From: Flavobacterium granuli | GTDB taxonomy: Bacteria; Bacteroidota; Bacteroidia; Flavobacteriales; Flavobacteriaceae | Reading direction: 5' to 3' | Length of the DNA stretch: 64,000 nt | Assembly: GCF_900129705.1 (NCBI RefSeq) | Contig: NZ_FQWO01000011.1 | Span: 85,468 to 149,467, forward strand | Shown: in pieces, positions 10,178-17,760 of the stretch | How the letters are laid out: each line of letters begins with the position of its first letter | Position numbering within the stretch: position 1 is the first letter of the stretch | Made by a program: the position numbers and the translations under genes | The notes under the pieces: generated by a model | Told to the model about the DNA's origin: nothing | Seen by the model: only the letters and a program-made list of their open reading frames with translations | Database searches by the model: none

Positions 10178-10830
10178 AAAAATATCAAGAAATCAAAAGA
10201 ACATTATCTGTGCTTGTTCTAGAGGATAATGATGGTGATTTTGTATTAATTGAAGATTACCTTATAGAAACATTTAGAACTGTTCAAATAAAAAGATGTA
10301 AGACTTTTAGTGACTATAAAGAATTTACAGATAATCCAACGAAAGATAACATTAACTTAATACTTCTAGATTTACATTTACCTGACTTATCAGGTTTAGA
10401 GTTAATTCAAAAAATAATTGCTGAGAATGTGCAGGTGCCCGTTATCATTTTAACGGGTTATACCGATCTTTACTTAGCTAAAGATAGTCTTAAACTAGGG
10501 ATAGATGATTTTTTGGTTAAAGATGAAGTAACACCCAGTATTCTTCATAAGAGTATTGAATTTGCATTTAGTAGAAGTCAATATGTTATGCATATCGAAG
10601 CACAAAATGAAAAACTCAGGAAAATTGCATGGACACAGTCTCATGTAGTAAGAGCCCCTTTAGCACGGATATTGGGTATTATCAATTTGATTGAAACCGA
10701 GAAAGAGAAACTCGATGATTTGATGTTTTGGCTAAAGCAACTTAGAATTTCATCAAATGAAATGGATGCTGTTGTAAAAAAGATCACAGAAGAAGCTCAA
10801 GAAATCCAATTGAATAACAATGTTGAATAA
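10174..10830 (+). CDS. Receiver domain fused to a kinase dimerisation (H-box) domain without ATPase
   Basis: A 218-residue protein. Residues about 9-130 form a receiver domain (LEDNDGD, LILLDLHLP with the acceptor Asp, ILTGYT, and a Lys in FLVKDE). The remainder is a long helix followed by IAWTQSHVVRAPLARILGI, which reads as a HisKA H-box, and a second helix. The ATP-binding domain expected after it is absent. The frame ends cleanly and the next gene overlaps by 11 bases, so this does not look like decay. Known families with this build act as histidine phosphotransferases or compete with the parent kinase. It may pass phosphate between the giant kinase and the flanking receivers, which is inference. 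Confidence 0.8.
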   Translation: MKKYQEIKRTLSVLVLEDNDGDFVLIEDYLIETFRTVQIKRCKTFSDYKEFTDNPTKDNINLILLDLHLPDLSGLELIQKIIAENVQVPVIILTGYTDLYLAKDSLKLGIDDFLVKDEVTPSILHKSIEFAFSRSQYVMHIEAQNEKLRKIAWTQSHVVRAPLARILGIINLIETEKEKLDDLMFWLKQLRISSNEMDAVVKKITEEAQEIQLNNNVE

Positions 10831-11224
10831 AACGATATACATAATTGATGACGATCCGATTGTTCGTTTTATCATTGAAAAAATGATGAGTAAAATGGAT
10901 AGTACTTTGATATTTATTCATTGTGAAAACGGCAAAGTTGGTTTGGAAAAATTAAATGGGCATCAAGGAGAATTTTCTAAATGTATTATTCTTTTAGACC
11001 TAAACATGCCTTTGTTGGATGGGTGGGGATTTTTAGATGAAATACAATCACGAAAGCTTAATGATTACAAAAATGTAGCCTTGTATATTTTGTCATCATC
11101 TACAGACAAACCAGATATTGAAAGGTCCAAAAAATACTCAATTGTTAAAAAATTTTATCACAAACCACTATCCATTGCTGATATTACCGAAATATTGGAT
11201 ATGCACATAAAACCTGCAGTTTAA
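10820..11224 (+). CDS. Single-domain response regulator
   Basis: A 134-residue CheY-like receiver: IIDDDPIVR with the acidic pocket, CIILLDLNMPLLDGW with the acceptor aspartate, ILSSSTD, and the Lys in FYHKPLS. It overlaps the preceding receiver-H-box gene by 11 bases and is the last gene of the kinase operon. It has no DNA-binding output. Together the three regulators and the kinase have the parts for a multistep phosphorelay: kinase, receiver, phosphotransfer histidine, receiver. The order of transfer is inferred, not visible. Confidence 0.88.
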   Translation: MLNKTIYIIDDDPIVRFIIEKMMSKMDSTLIFIHCENGKVGLEKLNGHQGEFSKCIILLDLNMPLLDGWGFLDEIQSRKLNDYKNVALYILSSSTDKPDIERSKKYSIVKKFYHKPLSIADITEILDMHIKPAV

Positions 11225-11376
11225 AGTTAAGCTACATTTTTGTAATTAATTTGATTGTTAAATTCTTCAATACTTGCATAATTCAAAGTAGACCCGAGCG
11301 TAAAATAGGCAAATCAATGTCTTTTTTTTTGTTGTATCCAGTTTCAATGTATTGCTTCGTCTGTTGGCTGTGCTCG

Positions 11377-11475
11377 GGTCAAAGATTTGAAGAAGCTTAC
11401 CGCTACAGCATTATCCCAACAATTTCCTTTACGACTCAGTTCAACAAATAAATCATCATTAATACTGTAATTAAC
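11377..11475 (-). pseudogene. Scrap of IS3-family transposase OrfB
   Basis: Reading the minus strand in one frame for 33 codons gives FVELSRKGNCWDNAVAVSFF. The SRKGNCWDNA(V/P)xESFF segment is the conserved C-terminal signature of IS3-family OrfB integrases. Here the usual acidic residue before SFF has become V, and the frame runs into stops on both sides. This is a non-functional remnant, part of the insertion-sequence graveyard between the kinase operon and the peptidase genes. Confidence 0.65.
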
Positions 11476-11509
11476 AGATGAAAAAAAGTAGTTTTTAATA
11501 AAAAATGCA

Positions 11510-11586
11510 GGTGGTCATTTTACTTCGGAACTGGTGGTCAATTTAAATTGGAATAGGGTGGTCAATTTGACCGGTTTTTTCACCTT
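11510..11586. repeat. IS21-type terminal repeats, copy B
   Basis: Three GGTGGTCAATTT-like motifs start at 11510, 11533 and 11557 and end in TTTGACCGGTTTTTTCACC. Sequence, spacing and orientation match copy A at 2051-2129, including the GGAATAGGGTG segment before the last motif. No transposase is attached. The two ends flank the kinase operon in direct orientation, 9.4 kb apart. From 11589 to 11786 I see no credible gene. Confidence 0.7.
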
Positions 11587-11786
11587 AATCAAGTACGTTT
11601 CTAACTACAGTTTTCTATACCTTGATAAACAAAGAAAAAAAACTCTCTATGTATCCCTTGCTTAGCAGAAGAAAAATAATTGCCGTACATCAATAAATTC
11701 ACCAGAGTTTCTCTGATGAGGGTAGTTGAAAGTTCTTTATCAAAACCTAAAGCGGGGCTTATTCTCAATGAATTATTAATTGTAAA

Positions 11787-11822
11787 TAAAAAAAGGGTTA
11801 GACTTTATAAAAAATCTAACCC
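11787..11822 (-). terminator. Rho-independent terminator after the 941-residue M16 peptidase
   Basis: GGGTTAGA (11795-11802) pairs exactly with TCTAACCC (11815-11822). On the minus strand it is followed by a run of seven or eight T. It lies about 60 bases beyond the peptidase stop codon. Confidence 0.85.
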
Positions 11823-11881
11823 AAGTTTTAATAACTTAGACACATTTAAGGCAGTGACTTTATTTTAAAGGTCAACTCATT

Positions 11882-14707
11882 TTAGGACTGTTCATTATTT
11901 TTTGGAACAATAATAACGTCCATTATATCTGCCTTCTTAAGAAATTTTGCGGCTGCTTTTTCTATGTCCTTGGTGGTTACCGTATTGATTATTTCATCAA
12001 AGAATGACGGTTTCAACATGTTTTCGTTAGAATTGTAATACCATTCCAAAGCGGTCATCCAATAACTATTGTTTTCCCTACCGTTTTCAGAATTTTTTTT
12101 CATGTTCAACACTACTTTATCCAAGTCAGATTGCAGCACTTTTTTCTGAATATTGTCGAGCTCTTGGTATACCAATGTTTTTAAATAATCCACTTTTTGT
12201 GGGTCGCAATCAAAAGTAATATCCAAAGATAAATTCGTTTTAGGAATAAGTGTGGCTCCAGGCATTACGCGAACACCATAAGTTCCTCCTTCTTTTTCTC
12301 TAATATTTTCGTTATAACGAAGATTAAGCACAGATCCTAATATGGTATGATGTACCACAGTTTCACGCGAGTATTTTGCTTCTGCTTTTATCTTTAAAAG
12401 TGCTGTTGCTTTTTGTTCCGTCATTGGTACTGCAACACGGTGTTGGTTATGTCCTTTAGGGAAATAATTGCCATGGTCAACCCATTTTTCGGTCACTCCG
12501 GTTCCTTTGATGGATCCAATATATTTTTCGACCAATGGTTTTAAGGTTGCTGCATCGATATCTCCAACAATAAAAAAGGTAAAATCACTGGCATTGGAGA
12601 AACGTTCTTTGTAAATTTCCTGCATGCGATTAAAATTTATCGCATCCAAATATTTTTTGTTGAACATCCATGATCGTGGATTTCCATTGGCTTCTATAGA
12701 ACGTAAAGTATCTTTTATAATGGATTGTGGATTTCTAACTTGACTCTTGAGTTCTTTATAGTTGCGGAACATTATGTTGTTGAATTTTTCCTTATCAAAA
12801 CGAGGTTCTTCAAAACGCATGTAAACTAATTGCAACATAGTTTCGATGTCGGCAGGTGTAGATGTGGCAGAAATGGATTCGCCGTTAGGATCAATACTAA
12901 ATTTGGAATTTGCTGATTTTCCGGACATAATTTTTTTGTATTGGTCTCCATTAAATTGACCAATTCCAAAGCTGTCTGCATAGTTTGAAATGGCTCCAAT
13001 GGATGGAATATCTTTCGATTCATAGATTGATGCACCACCATAACTTGTAGCCTTTAGGGCAACCGAATTTTTTTGGTAATCGGCAAAACGATACACCACC
13101 TTGGCTCCATTGGACAAAGTCCATTCTATTGCCTTGAACTCAGGTAGCTGTTTTTCCTTTATGATAGTACCCGGAGTAGGTGTTGAGCTGAGAAGTTGCG
13201 CATCTATAGGTGTGTTGTCTACGTAGGGGGCGATTTCTTTCTTTTCTACTTTAGCTATAACATCTTCCATTTCTTTTAGCGTTATGGCTTTTAAACCTGC
13301 TTTTTCGGGACCAACAACGGAATAGCTGCGATTGTTGCTTGTTAAAAACTGGCTGGCCATTGCAGAAACTTCTTCTACTGTAATAGTTGGAATTATTTCT
13401 TTTGCAAATTGATAAGAGAACTCGGCATCAGGAATTGATATTTGATTCAAAAAGTGCTTTTTGATAGAGCTACAGTAATCTTCCGTGTTGATTTGATCAC
13501 GTTTTATATAGCCGTTTTCTTCAGCAACCAAGATATTTGTCTTTAAGCGATCAAGTTCCGTTTGGGTAAAACCATGTTTGATTACTCTTTGTAGTTCGGT
13601 GTAAACGGCTTCAAATGCTCGTGCCTCGTTTCCGGGACTGGAAGCTGCAGTGATTCTGAATGCATTGTATCCTCTAACCAGGGCGCCATAACTGATACTG
13701 CCATTTATAAAGGGGGCTCTTCCTTTTTGTGTAATCTCTTGAAACCTTCCTTTTATAAGGGCGTTGAATATTTTACTAATATAGAATTCACGTAAATTAG
13801 CCAAGGTATTGTCATATTTGTTTAGACTGCGAATTAATAAGGAAAGCTCCATATTTTTATTCTCTTTGTCGGTAACCAAAGCGTACAGGGGCTCTTTGTT
13901 GTCTGGGATGGTTGCAAAAAATCTTTTTTTCGGATTGTCTACAACTGGTATGGACGAGAAAAGTTTGATGACTTGTTGCTCTACGGCATCAACATCAATA
14001 TCTCCAACAATGACTATGGCTTGTAAATCAGTTCTATACCAATCGTGGTAGAAAGTTCGTAATTCGCTTGGGGAGAAATTTTTGACTACATCCATACTAC
14101 CAATTACATCTCTTTCAGAGTAAATAGAGTAATTGTACATTGTAGGTCTTAATTTAGCTTGATTTCTAAAGTTTGCACCTTGTTTTCCTCTCCATTCTTC
14201 TGTTATGACCCCGCGTTCCGCATCGATTTCTTTAGTGTCAAGTGTCAGGCTGTTTGACCAATCTCGCAGTACCATTAGGCAGGAATCTATTAATTTAGGA
14301 TTGGTCGAGGGTACACGGCTGATGTTGTACACCGTTTCATTTTGGGAGGTATAAGCATTGGCATCTTTACCAAATTTTACCCCGTGATTTTCGAGCATGT
14401 TGAGCAAGCTTTTACCGGGAAAAGTCTTGGTTCCGTTAAACGCCATGTGTTCCAAGAAATGCGCTAAACCATTTTGGGCATCGGTTTCCAAAACGGCACC
14501 TACATTATGAATAATATAGTAGCTGGCTTGTTGTTTTGGGGTTTCGTTATGTTTTATGTAATAAGTAAGTCCATTAGGTAAAACACCTTTTCTGATTGAA
14601 GAATCAAAAGGGATCTGTTGGGATAAATCAGTAAACTGTTGGGCATTTGCAAATGGACTGAAGCCTATAACTCCAATGAATATGAATAATAATTTAAATC
14701 TATGCAT
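11882..14707 (-). CDS. M16 (pitrilysin/insulinase) zinc peptidase, secreted
   Basis: A 941-residue M16 metallopeptidase with a typical Sec signal peptide (hydrophobic core to about residue 22, ANAQQ cleavage region), so it acts in the periplasm or beyond. The catalytic inverted zinc motif HxxEH is H83-FL-E86-H87 in AHFLEHMAFNG, and the distal acidic stretch is in ERGVITEEWRGK. The middle and C-terminal halves form the second, non-catalytic M16 repeat (C-terminal part around residues 680-900). Family members cut peptides of a few kDa in an enclosed chamber. It is the last gene of a minus-strand block with two thioredoxin-like proteins and ends at a terminator. A paralogue lies at 17761-20541. 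The substrate is not visible. Confidence 0.92.
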   Translation of the reverse strand: MHRFKLLFIFIGVIGFSPFANAQQFTDLSQQIPFDSSIRKGVLPNGLTYYIKHNETPKQQASYYIIHNVGAVLETDAQNGLAHFLEHMAFNGTKTFPGKSLLNMLENHGVKFGKDANAYTSQNETVYNISRVPSTNPKLIDSCLMVLRDWSNSLTLDTKEIDAERGVITEEWRGKQGANFRNQAKLRPTMYNYSIYSERDVIGSMDVVKNFSPSELRTFYHDWYRTDLQAIVIVGDIDVDAVEQQVIKLFSSIPVVDNPKKRFFATIPDNKEPLYALVTDKENKNMELSLLIRSLNKYDNTLANLREFYISKIFNALIKGRFQEITQKGRAPFINGSISYGALVRGYNAFRITAASSPGNEARAFEAVYTELQRVIKHGFTQTELDRLKTNILVAEENGYIKRDQINTEDYCSSIKKHFLNQISIPDAEFSYQFAKEIIPTITVEEVSAMASQFLTSNNRSYSVVGPEKAGLKAITLKEMEDVIAKVEKKEIAPYVDNTPIDAQLLSSTPTPGTIIKEKQLPEFKAIEWTLSNGAKVVYRFADYQKNSVALKATSYGGASIYESKDIPSIGAISNYADSFGIGQFNGDQYKKIMSGKSANSKFSIDPNGESISATSTPADIETMLQLVYMRFEEPRFDKEKFNNIMFRNYKELKSQVRNPQSIIKDTLRSIEANGNPRSWMFNKKYLDAINFNRMQEIYKERFSNASDFTFFIVGDIDAATLKPLVEKYIGSIKGTGVTEKWVDHGNYFPKGHNQHRVAVPMTEQKATALLKIKAEAKYSRETVVHHTILGSVLNLRYNENIREKEGGTYGVRVMPGATLIPKTNLSLDITFDCDPQKVDYLKTLVYQELDNIQKKVLQSDLDKVVLNMKKNSENGRENNSYWMTALEWYYNSNENMLKPSFFDEIINTVTTKDIEKAAAKFLKKADIMDVIIVPKNNEQS

Positions 14708-14836
14708 AAAGTTTATTTTATTGTTTTTTTGTAAAAAAAAGGATATTCTGTTATTGTTTTTTACGTTAAGTTTTATTTTGTAAAAGCAGTAAAATTACCC
14801 TGTCTTTAAGAATTATAATATTACGTAAACAGCTTA

Positions 14837-16159
14837 CTATTTTAAATAAATGGTTTTTCCTGCTTTCATTGTTTCTATATCAGTTTTTATACCATCGGCA
14901 TTTTTATCATCCGAATTAAGCGCAATCTGATATGCTTCTTCTTTAATAGCAATTGCTTCTGCTTTATTGTTGCTAAACAGGTATAAAAGGTTTGCGTAGG
15001 AGCTCATTATTGTTGAGTTTCCAGGCATAATATCATAGCTTACTTTCATCCAGCGAATAATATCTTTTTTATCTTGATCTGTTTCGGCAAAACGAGCATA
15101 ATTTTGAGTCATGTAGGATATTTCGTTGCTTATTCTGTCAGCATGGGGTGTTATTCCTTTTATCTTTCCGTCATTTGTATTTTTTTTCCATTCGATATAT
15201 TGATTGCGTAATGACTTTGCATCAATGCTATTGATATAGGTGTCATTGTCATTATGCACTAAAGCTTTGTATTTAGATCCTTCACCTGCTTGAAGATAAT
15301 AGAAGGTGTAGATTCTTTTGCGTTGCATTTCATCAACTTTGACACCGGATTGAATAGCACGGTCTATTGTTAATTCCAGAAGGGTAGTGTCTTTTTTGGC
15401 TACTGCATAATCAGTAGTGTTTTCAATCATATTCTTTTTTAGCTTTTGGAAGGCTTCTCTAACATCTTTGCGTACATACAGTTTCCAGGCATCTGACCCC
15501 AAGTTGTTTTGGATAATTTTATCAGCTTTTCCTCCAAACACGATTTCATTACTGTGATCTGCTAGTAAAACAACCATTTCTTTGCTTGTTTCGTCAATGC
15601 TTTTTTGAATGTTTAAATAATATTCAAGGACATCAGTATAATTGGTTGACTTGCTTTCTTTAAGTCTGTCTAAATAAGAGCGAACAAATTTTTCGTCATT
15701 TTTTTTTGACTCATAACGTTCGGCCAAACGACCTACGCTATTAGGGTCTTTTGCATATGAAACTGCTAATTTTACTTCTTCCATAAATTTTGCAGTTGGC
15801 ATAGCTGAGTTGAAACGATAAACAACATTTCCATCTCCGTCTATGAAAACATAACCAGGCAATCCTGTGATACCATATTTACGTTTAAGAGCTGGTCCTT
15901 CCCCACGTTCTACATCAACTTTTAGGGCAATTAAGTTCTTATCAAAGTATTGGCCAACTTCTTTTTCCAAAAATACTGTTGTAGCCATTTTTTTGCATGG
16001 ACCACACCATACAGCATAACCATCGATAAATAATAATTTGTTTTCTGCTTTTGCTTTTTTAAGGGCTTCGTTAAAAGAGCCATGTTCGAATTTTATTCCT
16101 TGCGCCATTAATAGTATTGGAAATACCATCAATAGTACTATGCTATATGTTTTTTTCAT
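14837..16159 (-). CDS. Periplasmic thioredoxin-fold protein with helical C-terminal domain
   Basis: A 440-residue exported protein: signal peptide to LLMAQ (about residue 20), then a thioredoxin fold with active site WCGPCKKM (C52, C55) and the cis-proline region GITGLPGYVFI. Residues about 150-440 are mostly helical and TPR-like, without a family I recognise. It closely resembles the next gene upstream (16238-17584) in build and sequence, so the pair arose by duplication. It lies 78 bases downstream of that gene and 129 upstream of the M16 peptidase, in one direction, probably one operon. The reducing CGPC site and the location suggest a disulfide reductase, re-reduced by the DsbD encoded at 32.8 kb; this is inference. 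Confidence 0.88.
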   Translation of the reverse strand: MKKTYSIVLLMVFPILLMAQGIKFEHGSFNEALKKAKAENKLLFIDGYAVWCGPCKKMATTVFLEKEVGQYFDKNLIALKVDVERGEGPALKRKYGITGLPGYVFIDGDGNVVYRFNSAMPTAKFMEEVKLAVSYAKDPNSVGRLAERYESKKNDEKFVRSYLDRLKESKSTNYTDVLEYYLNIQKSIDETSKEMVVLLADHSNEIVFGGKADKIIQNNLGSDAWKLYVRKDVREAFQKLKKNMIENTTDYAVAKKDTTLLELTIDRAIQSGVKVDEMQRKRIYTFYYLQAGEGSKYKALVHNDNDTYINSIDAKSLRNQYIEWKKNTNDGKIKGITPHADRISNEISYMTQNYARFAETDQDKKDIIRWMKVSYDIMPGNSTIMSSYANLLYLFSNNKAEAIAIKEEAYQIALNSDDKNADGIKTDIETMKAGKTIYLK

Positions 16160-16237
16160 TACGATTATTTTTAATGTAAAGCATCAAGATGTTTAAAAAA
16201 TGAATCCATTTTGATACAAAGGTTATATTCTTAAAAA

Positions 16238-17584
16238 TTATAATTTCTCTCCATTTTTCATTTTTACCAGCTCAGCCTGCAAGAAGGAATAGCTTTTGTC
16301 GCCTTTGGAAATTTTTGCCAAAACAGACTCTCTTAATTTAATGGCTTCTTTACTGCGACCTTGATGGTATAAAGCGCGAGCTTTTAAATTGTCCATCCCA
16401 TTATCTAATGCTACTAATTTTGTCCCATAATCAATCCAAGCCATCAAACGCTTATAATCGTTCTTACTTTTGCATTGACCTAAATAATTGTACCCCACTT
16501 TTTCGATAGCTGATTTTTGCATAGTCGCCTCTTTTCCTTTTTCAAGACTTTCTAAGATGGCGTCTCCTATTAAACTTCTACGACCGCCTTGTTCCTTTTT
16601 GTATGTTTCATAGATTGCCTTGTCATCGATACGTATTTGGGTAAGTGGCTTGGCAGAGACAATACTGTCTAAATAAGCTTCTGCTTGTTTTTTGTAGGTA
16701 TTATAATCTTTGGTAAACAGTAAATAATCTAATTCAAAATCTGCTAGATTACCATATTTTCCATTTTCATCGCTGGGAAGTTTTTTCCAATTTGTAATAA
16801 AACTGCGTAATAAGGCTGGGTTTTTGTCTTGGTAGGCTGCTTTTCTTGTATTATTAACAAGGCTAGACCTCATTCTTTTAAGCTGTTTTTCCTCTGCTCG
16901 GGTAGCAATATCTAGATATTCATTCATGTTGGCAGTCAATATTTCATCGGCTTTACCGTCACAAATAAGGTATTTGCTGTTGTCCATTAAGAACTCCATC
17001 ATATCAACGTCATTTTCGTTGATTTCTGTTTGGATTTTCAACCAAGCTTCAATTCCTTCTGTTGGATTTTCGCCGTAATCTATCATTTTGTTCATGTACA
17101 GCTTTAAAAAATCTTCGTCATTTTGTTTATTTGGAAACAACTCTTTCAATTTGGCAAGGCTATAGTCACTTTTAATTGAATTTAAAGCACTATTTCCCAT
17201 TTTAAAGGTTTTTTCAATGTCTAATCCACCCACTTTTTTGTATGCCATTTTTCCCTCGCCATTGATGAACATCAAGGTAGGATAAGCCGTTACTTCATAT
17301 TTTCGGGCTATTTGAAGACCTTCTTTTTCAGCATCAAGTTTTATATTGATAAACTCTTTGTTGAACAATTCGCCAATTTTTGGATCTGGGAATACATTTT
17401 TAGTCATGGCTTTGCAAGGGCCACACCAAACAGTATAAAAGTCAATAAAAATTAATTTATTTTGTTCTTTAGCTTTTTTTAAAGCTTCTTCAAATGAAAT
17501 ATGCTCAAATTGAATTCCCTGAGCATGTAATTGTCCTATCTGCATAGACAGGAAAAGGGCTATAGCAACCGCTACTTTCTTCAT
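16238..17584 (-). CDS. Periplasmic thioredoxin-fold protein, paralogue of the downstream gene
   Basis: A 448-residue exported protein. The signal peptide ends near LHAQG (residue 22). The thioredoxin fold carries VWCGPCKAM (C54, C57) and the cis-proline in VTAYPTLMFI. The remaining 300 residues are helical. Sequence resemblance to the 440-residue neighbour begins right after the signal peptide (GIQFEHISFEEALKKAK against GIKFEHGSFNEALKKAK). It is the first gene of its transcription unit: the M16 terminator lies upstream at 17698-17736, and an apparent ECF-type promoter lies 79 bases upstream at 17663-17690. It probably reduces disulfides in periplasmic substrates alongside the peptidase made from the same unit. 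Confidence 0.88.
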   Translation of the reverse strand: MKKVAVAIALFLSMQIGQLHAQGIQFEHISFEEALKKAKEQNKLIFIDFYTVWCGPCKAMTKNVFPDPKIGELFNKEFINIKLDAEKEGLQIARKYEVTAYPTLMFINGEGKMAYKKVGGLDIEKTFKMGNSALNSIKSDYSLAKLKELFPNKQNDEDFLKLYMNKMIDYGENPTEGIEAWLKIQTEINENDVDMMEFLMDNSKYLICDGKADEILTANMNEYLDIATRAEEKQLKRMRSSLVNNTRKAAYQDKNPALLRSFITNWKKLPSDENGKYGNLADFELDYLLFTKDYNTYKKQAEAYLDSIVSAKPLTQIRIDDKAIYETYKKEQGGRRSLIGDAILESLEKGKEATMQKSAIEKVGYNYLGQCKSKNDYKRLMAWIDYGTKLVALDNGMDNLKARALYHQGRSKEAIKLRESVLAKISKGDKSYSFLQAELVKMKNGEKL

Positions 17585-17662
17585 AAATTTGGTTTTTGTT
17601 AAGATTAGTTAATTTTGTAGTTTCAAAACCACAAGTGCGTTTTTATGAGGTTTTAACTATAT

Positions 17663-17690
17663 GACGCAGTAATATTGACAGAGAGTGACA
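17663..17690 (-). promoter_or_regulatory. Predicted ECF-sigma promoter, thioredoxin/M16 unit
   Basis: On the minus strand, TGTCAC (17690-17685) and TGCGTC (17668-17663) are separated by 16 bp, 79 bp before the start codon. The same two boxes occur before the TlpA/M16 unit (22136-22109) and before fecR (23324-23350). All three share CTC just after the first box. No other copy was noticed in the window. Confidence 0.6.
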
Positions 17691-17697
17691 CTGTTAT

Positions 17698-17736
17698 AAA
17701 AAAAAGTCGCAACAGAAATGTTCCATTGCGACTTTT
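17698..17736 (-). terminator. Rho-independent terminator after the 926-residue M16 peptidase
   Basis: AAGTCGCAA (17704-17712) pairs with TTGCGACTT (17726-17734); the minus strand ends in a run of eight T. It separates the upstream TlpA/M16 unit from the thioredoxin unit, which begins with its own promoter directly beyond. Confidence 0.85.
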
Positions 17737-17760
17737 AGATTAAGGTATATCCAAATCTAT

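Noticed and set aside
11680..11868. 62-codon plus-strand frame before the M16 gene
   Set aside because: It begins with TTG, runs through the minus-strand terminator and has no protein-like features.
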